Shown here: piece by piece, positions 1-10,445 of the stretch | How the letters are laid out: each line of letters opens with the position of its first letter | Numbering within the stretch: position 1 is the stretch's first letter | Source: Panorpa germanica | Lineage: Eukaryota > Arthropoda > Insecta > Mecoptera > Panorpidae | DNA length: 64,000 nucleotides | NCBI GenBank assembly: GCA_963678705.1 | Contig: OY783214.1 | Span: 6,944,001 to 7,008,000, forward strand | Reading direction: 5' to 3' | Made by a program: the position numbers and the translations under genes | Notes under the pieces: model-generated | The model's database searches: none | Told to the model about the DNA's origin: nothing | What the model saw: only the letters and a program-made list of their open reading frames with translations

Positions 1-470
1 GACATAAAACACATAAGAAGAACAGCAAGGTTTAGATTGGGAAATGAGGAAAAAGGAAACAGATACTGGGAAAAGAGTGAGGAAAGAAAGTGTAGAATGT
101 GTGGAGCGGAGGACGAAACACTGGAGCACATTAAGTTTGAGTGTAAGGAAAAAGTAGCAAGCGAAAGGAATATTGGCCAGCTATTAAAGAGAGGCAGTGA
201 AGGAAAGAGGTGGATGGCGGAAATAGTAAGAAGGAAAGGAAAAACAGGAGAATAAACTGGTGGTAATAAGCTGGTGGAGAATAATAGAGAGGGTCAAAAG
301 AAGAAGAAGCAGAAAGCACTTTTGGAAGTAGTAAAAGTCGAGAAGATTTTAAGTTTATTTTAAGTTTAGTTTTAAGTTTGGAATGTATATAGGAATGAAA
401 TGTATTAGAAATATAATACTGTAGATTGTAAAGCCGAAAGGCATACACAATTAATATATAAATAATAACA
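1..470 (+). mobile_element. LINE 3' end, copy 1 (C-terminal zinc-knuckle fragment)
   Basis: Fragment of a non-LTR retrotransposon that enters from the left edge. Positions 1-255 are open in frame 1 and end at a TAA. The peptide carries a C-x2-C-x8-H-x4-C knuckle (CRMCG ... LEHIKFEC), the nucleic-acid-binding motif found after the reverse transcriptase/RNase H region in R1/I/LOA-like insect LINEs. After the stop there is an A-rich 3' UTR ending near 420-470 with AAGCCGAAAGGC and AATAATAA-rich sequence. The same peptide recurs at 34,829-35,263 and, degraded, at 29,330-30,090, so the family is interspersed. The clade is inferred from the knuckle only, because no reverse transcriptase is visible. 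Confidence 0.8.
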
Positions 471-507
471 AAGAAAATTAAACACAGTTATTTTACAGGT
501 TTATTTA

Positions 508-866
508 ATCATCAAAGAGACAGTTTTGTTGTCAAAAACAAAACAAAATCATGTTTTGAACATCATGAACAAAATGGTTTTGTTTTTAGTGTTTTTCTGT
601 GTGTCCTATAAAAATTATAAACATGATAAAAAACTACTGACAAGCGCAAATTTTCACAAAAAACAAAACTGTATGTTCAAACCAAGCAGACCAAAAAACA
701 ACAACAAACGTGTTTACTTTAATCTTACCAACTCCAGATGGAAATGTGTTTTGTTTACTAAAACAACAATAAAAGACAAAAATGTTTTAAGAACAGTCTC
801 TTTGGTGAAAACATTGGTGTTTTTGTTCGTGTTTTATTGAACTGTTTCTCTGGTGTGAAACCGGCA
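508..866. mobile_element. MITE family B, copy 1
   Basis: Non-autonomous inverted-repeat element of about 360 bp. The right end reads TTCTCTGGTGTGAAACCGGC; the left end is worn but keeps AAAGAGACAGTTTTG. It aligns over its length with copies at 44,544-44,932 and 45,742-46,122. The T/A-rich interior gives an open stretch at 526-840, but changes between copies are mostly amino-acid altering, so I do not call a gene. Superfamily unknown. Confidence 0.7.
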
Positions 867-1499
867 TAAGAAAAGTTATACTTTATACATAAAATCTTAT
901 CTAAATATAGTGTCTAGTGATTTATTGTTTCCTAGTTTGATTAAATCAAACCATAAAACAAAACAGTTTCATAAAAATACGTTGAAAGCCTTTAATTTTA
1001 ATTTAATTGAAAATTAATGAAATTAGAACTTTTTCATATGACTTAAGTACGCTACTGCATAACCAATATAAAAAAGTAACTTGAAATTATTAATGAAAAG
1101 TACATATTACTTACTAAGTACATATACTGCGGTCTACCGACGTACTCATGACGATATAGAGAAAACTAACAACATATACTTACAGTAAATTAACTGTGAA
1201 ACATATTTATGCTTTTAGTTGGAAGTTACAAGTCCCTTTGATTGTATGTTACGCTCTAATGACTGGCTAAGTTATGTCAAACGAATTTTATTAATAATTT
1301 AAGAGTTTGTTGAATATTCCTTTTATAGCTATATATGTTAAACCCTATATAACTTATAAATAGTAAGTGTAGCAAAATATTCTATACAGAGAAAACTGCT
1401 TGCTCTTAAAAAATAATTTTCAGTCGTTATCAATATTGTAACTACATGTAACTAAAGTATCATTCCCACCTATTGTTTAAGCTATAATAAATAATGAAT
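867..1499. other. AT-rich intergenic DNA, nothing recognised
   Basis: No gene, RNA or repeat structure that I can support. A short stretch near 1,457 (GTATCATTCCCACCTA) resembles one at 4,430 and may be a shared repeat scrap. Confidence 0.5.
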
Positions 1500-1844
1500 T
1501 TAAAAAAAAAGTTCAGTATGGTTATGATCCTTTAAATTGAAATAATATTTAAGCGGTAAAAGTATGGCTGGGTGTTGCTTGTCCTCTTGGTCAGCAAAGT
1601 AAATCCTGGTGTTAACGATGGCAAACCCAGCCAATATGATGGCTGTGTGGCCAATATGACCGCGTGCAGCACTTTTCAGTAACGACTCGTGTAATTTAAC
1701 AAAGAATTCTGAAGAGTCAGCTTGCAGCTCAGCGAAAAACCGAGTAAAGAGAATATTCATACTCATTGCAAAAGTACTCTCACAAAATTCAGAAAAGCAC
1801 ACATAGAACGGGTAGGTAACGGGCTCGTAACGGGCTCGGTCGTT
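1500..1844 (-). CDS. Candidate terminal exon or gene fragment, unrecognised
   Basis: On the minus strand a 114-codon open stretch runs from an acceptor-like ...AATGATAATCAG at about 1,845 to a TAA at 1,500-1,502. The peptide looks like folded protein rather than AT-rich noise: it includes SEFFVKLHESLLKSA and GHIGHTAIILAGFAIVNTR, with balanced charged and hydrophobic residues. No donor GT occurs in the last 100 bases, so if it is an exon it should be the last one. However, I see no AATAAA close downstream. A TGA lies just upstream of the proposed acceptor, which fits an exon boundary. A retroposed gene fragment or a piece of an unknown transposon are alternatives. I cannot assign a family. Confidence 0.35.
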   Translation of the reverse strand, partial: NDRARYEPVTYPFYVCFSEFCESTFAMSMNILFTRFFAELQADSSEFFVKLHESLLKSAARGHIGHTAIILAGFAIVNTRIYFADQEDKQHPAILLPLKYYFNLKDHNHTELFF

Positions 1845-4469
1845 CTGATTATCATTTCAAATAAATCGTGATAAAATAGCCCTGATTATGAATATATAAA
1901 ACATTTTCCAACCCCTATTCTCTGTATATGGGGTTGTAAATTGTATCTTTAAAAAATGACTGTGGAATTTTAATGTTTACATTTTAGAATAAATATTAAG
2001 TTTATCATGATAAATGTATGGCTATAAAAAAACGTAATTATTTTTTAAAAACTCGTAGAGATATTCTAGAAAAACATTTTAGATTATCAAAAATATTTAT
2101 TGTAAGAATAAACCTTTTATTACGAGTTTATGTGAAGGAAGAATTATGAGAAATACTTTTATTTATTGCCTTATTGCTACTGTAGTATTTTTAGGTGTGG
2201 TAGGTCACTTAAGCATTAAAAGCAGTGCTTGTCTACTATTTTGTTGTAGATTTGAGTTTTAGTCAACACAATTTTATTTTTATTCTTATAATTTTATAAC
2301 ACTTTTATTAAATAGATTAAGGAGGTACAGGATGTTAACGTAAATGATGAAAACGTTGTGAAATTTGGAGGGTCAATACAAATAGTTAAAATACATGCTG
2401 TCTCAAAATTTTAGAGACCTAGGGTTCATAGTTTTCTTTTTATACATGATTAAAAATAGTCATTTTCTATACAAATCATAATTTTTAGATCAGTTTCACC
2501 ACATAATATAACTTTTAACTATAAAAAAATGGTGACACGGCTTTCAAAAACTCGGTGTATATAAAATAATCTTTTCTGTAACTATTGCAAAAAGAAAATT
2601 ATCAAAAGGATACCTATATACGAAAATATTTAAATAAAACCTTTAAGAAACAGTAAATGTAGGTTATAAGCCGGCAACGTTGCAAATGCCAATTTGAGCG
2701 GAAAATTCAAAATCGGAATAAATGTTATATAAAATATAACAATTTATTGGTCAAAGAACCAAATCACGCATGCGTTAACACACGTAAATTTGCAGCGTTG
2801 CAAAATTTATTATTCCTTTTTCAAAATATTTAATTTGTATTTAAATTGAATTAATATAAATTTGATATTAATTATAGGTAATTTTTAATTTATTAAACTA
2901 TTATATGCATAAAAAAATCATCATCAATCATTTCAAAGGTACAGTCACAATATTTGCTCGTCCCTCATGTACTTCGTATTTTGCATTTCGTATTACCGAG
3001 AGATAAACTTTTTGCATTGACGGTACGTCCTGTACCTTCTTAATTTCTGATATGCACTAGCGACACTGACGTGTACTTAAGAGTAATGATAAACTTCACA
3101 AACAGAAAATGCTTTGTGAAATTAAATAGCGCCAATGTGTGACTATTTGGGTAATAGGGATAAAAATCAGGACCAAAACCTCATCAGTCATAATCCAGTG
3201 CCGCGAATAGGAAAACGTATTTGTTTAGGTATTTAACAATTTAATTTTTTATAGTTCAGTTGCAAACCCGTCACGTGTGATTCTAACTTAGATAAAATAT
3301 AGCTAAGCATTGAAACATTGTTATATAGTTGTCAAAACAATATCGAGCACAGTAATAACATTTTCAATTCAATAATCATTGTCTGCAAACTAATTATATG
3401 AAATTTGATTTTTAAATTCATAATTTCAAAATAGTGTGAAAATAAAAAATGTAAATGCAGATCCGTGGGCTGTGTTAAACAAAATGAATGATTTTTTAAA
3501 ATAAATTTACTATTAGACGTGTAACTTCAATTCAATTGTAAATAAAAGAAATCGTTTTACAAGTATAATAGCCATATATTTTACAGTATAATCACATTTT
3601 ATGACCCCCCATCATATATTTTTTTGTTTTTAACCTTTAATACAATAAAACTATGTATCAACCACTGAAAATCGGTTTGTTCCATCTTCCATAAAAGAAA
3701 TATGTCAATAAAATTTCTTTTTTATGGTTGTATAAAATATAATTTGTTAACTATCATTTTAACATCAATTTAACAGCCAATTTGTATTCAAAATGCTGAC
3801 GAATGATAATAAAAAAATAATAAAATAATTAAAAATGATGAAATGAAATGTTACTTATGGGATCGTTAAAAATAAGATATTCTAATCAACCGGAAAGTTC
3901 ATAAACTCTGGTAGGAGACGACAGTGCGACGTGTTACAACCAGTAAATGTCGAATTTTGTAATAATTTAGCTTAATTAACATTATTTAACTTTTTATACA
4001 TAGAGACTTCATGGTTTTCTTATCTGAAGATAAGTTTTAACCATTTTTGTTGATAAGAACTTTATTACCATAAGTAGACATTTCTTTTTAAGCAAAAATA
4101 ATTTTTGATAAATTAGGAGATTTGACATTAAATTTTTTGTATGAAAATACTAAACTGTAGCTATCCACTACTTGAATCTATTACAAATTTACAAAATTTT
4201 GCTTTATAAATATACTTATTTATTTACCACTTGATTTAATAAAATCTATGAATATTTACGCTGTATAGCATGCAATGGATGATTTCTATAACAAATTTAC
4301 ACTAGATAACATTAAATTAGGTTTTTGTGCACTCTTCTGCGGATGCTCATGTTTTTATGCATATAATGTGTTTGAATTTGCATTGCCCTCTCATTAGCGC
4401 AGCATATTTTGCATTTACTTACCATCAAGTATCATTCCCATCTACGGTTTTAGTTTTAGATGTATACAA
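1845..4469. other. AT-rich intergenic DNA, nothing recognised
   Basis: About 2.6 kb with no open frame of note and no inverted-repeat element that I can close. The right end contains a good minus-strand donor-like sequence (GATGGTAAGTAAATG at about 4,420), but no exon can be attached to it. Confidence 0.5.
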
Positions 4470-4870
4470 CTCCAGAGTTACAGACTAAATAGAAGGCTGG
4501 AAGTAGTAATATGTAGACTCATGGTAGATCATACAAATTTCACACTATCCTACTTATTTAAAAGAGAACCACAACCAATATGTGAACAATATAACAGACC
4601 ACTAACGGTAAAGCATATTATTCTTCGATGCTCAAAGTACTCATCGCAGAGACAAGGCTGTAATATGTCTGAGGAATATAGGCAGATATTTGAAAGTAGG
4701 GAAAGTCTGAAAAACCTTATAGAGGTTATCAATAAAACTAATTTAATCTCTTTACTTTACGTACTTGTATCTATAAGTTGTAAATTATGTATTGTAAATG
4801 TTTATAAATGTATATATCCTTTCTAATAACTTTTAAAAAAGTAGATGCACTCAAATAAATATTAAAAAAG
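4470..4870 (+). mobile_element. LINE 3' end, second family (C-terminal fragment)
   Basis: Open frame from 4,470 to the stop near 4,826. It contains RLNRRLEVVICRL, then DHTNFTLSYLFKREP, then CEQYNRPLTVKHIILRC. This is the post-RNase H tail typical of RNase H-bearing insect LINEs: a conserved ICRLRIGHT-like block followed by C-x2-(C)-x8-H-x4-C. The second cysteine of the knuckle is a tyrosine here, so this copy has probably decayed. The 3' end reaches an A-rich tail at about 4,870. The copy is truncated 5' in or after the RNase H domain, as usual for dead LINE copies. Confidence 0.7.
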
Positions 4871-5639
4871 AAAACTGAAGTGCCTTTTCATACATTGTGT
4901 ATTTCATTTACAAATTGTCCTACCTAAAATTATTTCTTTATTTAATTATAATTTTAAGTAAAGTAGATTACCGTCTCACTAAGCATACGTTCTAAATACG
5001 TTCAAAATTAAAAGTAAAACAGTAGCTGGAAATGATACTTCATACGCACATTTAAGTAAAAATGTATGAAACTTTAATATAAAGTTGTTTACAATAAACT
5101 TTCATATTAATAGCGACATCTATACTTGTTTGTAAATACAACGTTGTTTTTATAGATTATTTAAACATTTACACATTTACTGTTTCGTTCGCTTCTTGTA
5201 AACACGTTTGACATAAAACATAGGTCTAATTAGCCAATTTATCAGTCATAAAAAACATAAAGTTACTAATGTTTTAAATAATATGTACTAACATTTTAAA
5301 GTGTACTATACTTAAGTTTATTTTATTGATACTTAGTCGAAAATCCGATCATAAAATTGCAACAGGATTACTACTTGTCCATTTACTGTCATTTATAGAG
5401 TGAGGCTGCGATATTGCAACACTGTATGTATTTTATAAACAGTGGTTTCAAAACTGTGGGACTGAATAATTTATAAAAACTTTTACACTATCGGAGAAAC
5501 TAATAATTAGTCCTTTGCAACATTGCTAGGTAAATATTTATGTTCAATTTTAATGTGCCTGATAAGGGGGTGGATAAAGTTTTTTTTATTTAATTATATT
5601 ATTGTACAACATATTAAGTTTATTGTGTACAAATTTGAA

Positions 5640-6030
5640 GTTGATTGAAGTAAAACTGTCAAAGATATAGAGTTTTAAGTCGTCACCTCTCTGGTCTGCT
5701 TTCGTGTTAATTTGAAATTTTTGATTCTCGGTTTCTCACACATAGCTTTTTCACAGTGGGTGCCCTCTCTAGCTCAAAATCTACTAGACCGATTCTTTTG
5801 AATTTTGCACACTGTTTCTTTACATAAATACCGAGGTAACGCTGTCGAGTTTTTTTTAATTTTTTAATTTTAACATATTTTAAAATAACAAAGTTTCTAA
5901 TTTTTTTCATGAAAAATCGGTATTTTGACTTTTAAATGCTGTAAAAAATTAAAAAATCAATGAAAAGAGAAAAACTCGACAGCGTTACCTGCAGAAACTT
6001 ATCAACTAATGAAATCGTTTTGGTTTTTCG
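5640..6030. repeat. Transposon-like segment with a 21-bp inverted repeat
   Basis: A 21-bp perfect inverted repeat (AGGTAACGCTGTCGAGTTTT plus one T at 5,834-5,854, complement at 5,970-5,990) encloses an AT-rich loop of about 115 bp. The flanking phrase ACTAGACCGATTCTTTTGAA resembles decayed insect repetitive DNA. It has no coding capacity. The class is unknown and the outer limits are approximate. Confidence 0.45.
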
Positions 6031-7353
6031 ATTTCAGAAAATCCAGTAATGTGTTATGAGTAGCACCGCAATGTTACTTTTTTTTGTGAGATTCTGCGGA
6101 GATTCGCTGTCAATGCCTCATTTCTTGATATTTTTTAATGAAAATTTCACAATGTATTCTTGAAATGTCATTTTATCATGTAGTAATTATAGAAATAAAT
6201 ATATTTAACTGTGTCATCAAAAAACATTTTCGAAAATATGGTTTTTTTCATCGTTTTGACCTTAAATGCATTAAAAAATAATCCACGTTTAAAAAGTTTT
6301 AAATTACACGTTTTATCATTAATCTATGAGATGTCTTATTGCAAGTGTGCGTCTCACTCTTTGACGTCACTAGTCGCGTTTCTAGTGTGCGCTTTACGTT
6401 TTGGCCAAGTATTTATATCTTCTTTAACAGCTAATGACGGTGTCGTATATAATCAAGAATATAACATATATAAAAACGTGTAATAAATATTCACAAAATC
6501 AGCAGTCGTTAATTTCGTTAAATTCCGAACAACTTCAAAGGAATCTAAATACCAACAATAAAGAATTAGTCAAGCTATAAATCGTGAAGTGACGACGTTT
6601 CAACGAAGATAGTACAATAAGCATTGTAAGTCACATTCTTTATGTAAAACAGCTGATTCTGCAACAGTTGAAAATCTTCTACTATTTGTATTCTACTCTG
6701 TGTATCTCCTTTCATCAACACGACCGCTACAATATTAACATTAGTATATACGTGTGTATATGTAGGATACAAAACGATCTCGGGATCTGAGGTATCGCGT
6801 ATCTCGTATCCCGTACGACCCTAGGGACTCATGCCGTGTTCATCATTAGCTAAACACTTAACACCACATTGTTACTACACTACAACTAGCTCCCTTCCCT
6901 CTTACCCTTTCATCCACCCACTACCAGAGATTGTTTCTCCGTGTTTCACGGATTCTGTTTAGAATAATATACTATTGCTGTATGACCCGAGTCTAGGGAG
7001 TAGTCTCTGCTAAACGATTTACCCAAAATTACATTAATTGGACGTTTATCTTTAATTTACGTATAACTTAATTAAATCTACATCCAACATTTGAAGATTT
7101 TCATTCATAAGTTGACGTTATTCAGTTTACTAAATTTGTTGATCTTTTATCGTCCAAACTGGTGCGATTTCAACATGCCATCAAAGTATTTTTATTATTT
7201 CCTACAAAATCCTTTGTAAACTAGAACGAAAATATTATTGTGCATGTTCCCCATTGATTTTAAAAGACAATATGATTATATAAGACAATTAAAACTGCAC
7301 ATATTTGTAGGAATCAAAGTATAAAAATAATATTAGTCTTATCAATTTTCTTA
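6031..7353. other. Intergenic DNA, nothing recognised
   Basis: AT-rich, with a short less AT-rich stretch at about 6,780-6,960. Around 7,085-7,180 there is faint similarity to MITE family C (CATTCATAAGTTGACGTTAT, then a TGGTGCGA-like terminus), probably an old relic. Confidence 0.4.
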
Positions 7354-7981
7354 ATGGGCTTGTGTCCTATGTCCTAATTTCTATAAAAGTGTACTATATA
7401 TTGATAAAGTGGGTTACTAGAACCTCAAATGTTCAATTATTTTTTAATAACCCCTTATATGTTAAGAGATATTAACAAATAAAAAAGTCATTTTGTCTCT
7501 TTAATTATAAAAGGTATTCAACGTTGCACACATTCCAAATGCTTGTAACATCACAACCGCTGCCAACCTTACAACTCATAAATCTCTGCTATATGTATTT
7601 ACATATCAAAATATCAAATATTAATTAAAGCTATTTCAAGGAACAATAAAATTCCAATATTATGTCCGCCTTAGCACGGTTAAATAAAATAAAAACTTAT
7701 TATTCTTTGACTTGACTTGATTATTTCGCTACCAACAGCTACAAAACTTTACCACAGCACTAATCTACTCAACAAATAACTGACGTTAACATGCATTTCA
7801 CGTCATAAAAATATGGCCGACAATTTCTAGCGCTAAAACTACAATTCAAATTTTTAATTGCTATATCTCCGTCAATATTTAGATATTTAATAAAATAGAC
7901 ACGCCAATACACATTTATTAACATCAATTTCAATCAACAATTGAATAATCGTCCACTAAAAAATGAGGACACAAGCCCATT
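7354..7981. mobile_element. MITE family D, copy 1 (complete, about 628 bp)
   Basis: Bounded by inverted termini AATGGGCTTGTGTCCT at the left and AGGACACAAGCCCATT at the right. The right 320 bp is nearly identical, in inverse orientation, to 53,335-53,670, and the terminal 190 bp to 58,384-58,574. No open frame of note. The target duplication is not clear, so the superfamily is left open. This copy defines both ends of the family. Confidence 0.75.
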
Positions 7982-8808
7982 CAGTTTTCGTAGCACTTCT
8001 ACATCTTTATGAAATTTTGTGCTATATTTTAGTTGTACATAATCTTTACATACATTACAAGCGACAGTACATTTTATATGTATAAAAATAAATATATACA
8101 TTCTCCACACATCTTAAATTTATGAACACCAACATTTTCAAAGTAAAACAATAACTTAAATTTTTTGTGCTCTTATTTAGCTTGTCTCTAACAAACAGTT
8201 TAAAAATACACAACAGCTTGTCTTTTATAATAATAACATTTTTGTCGGTTCAGTACGGTGTGGCGTTGTCGGCCAGTTGGTGTTGGTGTTGGTGAGATGA
8301 ATGTTCTTGTCGTGGCAGACTGTTGATTAGCCTCTTCTTCGTTGAGATCTCGACAGTTCGACTCAGCAGGAGACTGCCTCTGCCTCACTGACTGCTGCTA
8401 CCCAATGCTTAAACCTCATCCCGCGGTGGGCGCTCTTCATGGCATAACTCTTGTGGCTTCATCCTTTTTACTCCCTCTCTTCTAGCACTCACCTCACACC
8501 CATTTACAAACTCATTTTAACTCATTTATCAATGTCACATGTCTGTCGACAAGCTCCCTGTTATTCTGTGTTATTTGTATCTTTGTTTCTTTTCTGTCGT
8601 CCTTGTGATCTCCTGTCATTGCTTCTTGCGCTGCCTGTCTTACGTTCTGTATACATATTTATTTATATGCGATTTGAATATATTGTTTAATCTTTTTGTA
8701 GAAACTTTATATAACAGCGCCACTCCTGAGTTTTTCTACGCAAATCTGGGTTTTCTGATTGTCACCTGAGCGTGGGAACTTGTTGCCCACCGAAAAAGCG
8801 AATTAAGA
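7982..8808. other. Intergenic DNA with a less AT-rich stretch at 8,240-8,800
   Basis: No assignable gene. Between about 8,240 and 8,480 the base composition rises (CCCGCGGTGGGCGC near 8,420) and a 62-codon minus-strand frame with a Thr/Pro-rich run (8,200-8,388) is open. This could be part of an old repeat or a non-coding transcript. I could not find a second copy in the window. Confidence 0.3.
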
Positions 8809-8816
8809 GTGCTATG

Positions 8817-9536
8817 CAGAGATGTGCGTTTTTCAAATACATATACTCAAAATGCAAATAGAAAATAGTAAATACCTATTTTCTATTTTGTATTTAAATA
8901 TCTTTTAAGAGTATAGAATTTTATATTTTATTTGAAAACTTTTACAAACCTATTTAGAAAATACAAAATACACTTTTGTTACTTTTGTTACTTCATTGTG
9001 TTAATCAGTAAATATTATTTTTTGAATATAAACTTAAAACCGCACCAATATTAGCACCATCTATGATCTAAAAGTATCTACACAATTGTCTTAATATCCT
9101 CTACTACTCCCACATGCGACATTTATATATTTTCATTTATAAGTTGACATTATTTAGACATGAGTGTACTAAATGTTTTGTACTTTTAACGTACAGACTA
9201 GAGCGACATAAATATGCGACATAAATATGCGACACTAATAAAACTATTACTTATGCTATTTCTAAAAATTGTACGTAGTATTTTTATGAAACAAAAATGT
9301 TTCAAAACGAAGTCGGTCTTTATCAAAGAGAATTCTCATGATTATTAAAAAAAATAACATTTATATTAGTAACATAAAGAGTGTTCTATTTTCTCAAAAG
9401 TATTTTTAAAATACATATTCTGTATTTAAATACTAACATGAAATTTATTTTTTATTTTGTATTTGAAATAGGAAAATAATGAGGTATTTGCATTTTATAT
9501 TGAAATGCTTTTGAAAAGCATTTGTGCACATCTCTG
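8817..9536. mobile_element. hAT-like MITE with perfect 8-bp target duplication
   Basis: A 720-bp element starting CAGAGATGTGC and ending GCACATCTCTG. It is flanked on both sides by GTGCTATG (8,809-8,816 and 9,537-9,544). The 8-bp duplication and CA-G-type termini fit hAT elements. The interior is AT-rich (repeated TTTTGTATTTAAATA-like motifs) and carries a younger or co-opted segment of family C at about 9,112-9,312. No transposase is present, so it was mobilised in trans. The intact duplication and termini suggest a fairly recent insertion. Confidence 0.85.
9112..9312 (+). repeat. MITE family C segment nested in the hAT-like element
   Basis: About 200 bp matching 32,600-32,785, with the shared phrases AGACATGAGTGT, TTTTAACGTACAG and GAGCGACATAAA. 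It contains a local doubling of GCGACATAAATAT. It lies wholly within the hAT-like MITE, so either family C inserted into it or the hAT element captured it. Confidence 0.6.
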
Positions 9537-9544
9537 GTGCTATG

Positions 9545-10325
9545 TGTTTTCTGGGTTTATTTAAGATGTAATGTAGGTTTATTTTAAATTCAGCATGAGT
9601 CTTCTACGTCTAGGTTTGCAGTCTTCTTAAGATGTATATTTATCAACATTAAACATCAGTCTCCTTTTCTTCTTTGCTCGTTTCGTCCCGTTCAACGTTG
9701 TACGTTACGACTATATGGTTTTCTTCACCCCTATAACTCTCATAACTGTCATAATATTGTTGTCTACAACTCATGCTAAATATCCAATTAAAACGTAATC
9801 CGTTTTGTGTGTTTATGTTTATCACAGATTATAACATTACACTTTACATTTACAATTTACTAAAGCTGTTTTCATAAACTAAGAACATAGACTACCTACG
9901 TAAAGCTTAATTGAGTTTGTACATAATTTATTTATTAATTAACTTGGTTATATTAATTACTTTTCTAAATTAACGCTCAGACTAAATTCATTATTGTCTT
10001 AATGATGAAAAGCGTATGGAATTTATACGTGCAATTACCTTTTGAACTTATATATTTCTAAATTATTATATTTTGAATTAATTTCTTACACTGTCGAGTC
10101 TCAGGTAATTTAAGGGTGAACATTTTGATCTGAACAAAAATGAACCGAGTAGAAATCTTCTAATCAATGCAACAGACAATTTGAAAAGGCGTCATCGGAC
10201 TGCGAATTGGACATAACATAACATGTAACAAGTGTCAGACGCAAATGACAGTTCATCATCTCCTGCCCACAATACCTAGCTTAACGAACCAAACAAGCAC
10301 ATCAGTTATGAATTAAGAAAAGTTC
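9545..10325. other. Intergenic DNA, nothing recognised
   Basis: AT-rich. No supported features. Confidence 0.5.
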
Positions 10326-10445
10326 AACCGCCTTACAAATAAACCTGTTATAAAATTTATACCAGGAATAAAGCCCGTCCGGACAGGCTTATTATCAGTT
10401 TATACCTGGTATAAATTTTATAACAGGTTTATTTGTAAGGCGGTT
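10326..10445. mobile_element. 120-bp foldback element with 41-bp perfect arms
   Basis: Arms at 10,326-10,366 and 10,405-10,445 are exact inverse complements over 41 bp; the outer end is AACCGCCTTACAAATAAACC. The 38-bp loop contains a second imperfect hairpin centred on GTCCGGAC. The pentamer AGTTC occurs just outside both ends, offset by two bases on the right. This is most likely a very short, recent foldback MITE. If transcribed it would form a strong RNA hairpin. Confidence 0.75.

Noticed and set aside
526-840. Open frame of about 100 codons shared by family B MITE copies (also 44,539-44,856)
   Set aside because: Nearly all differences between the copies change amino acids, the other copies are out of frame, and the opposite strand is open too. 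It reflects stop-poor AAAACA-rich DNA, not a protein.
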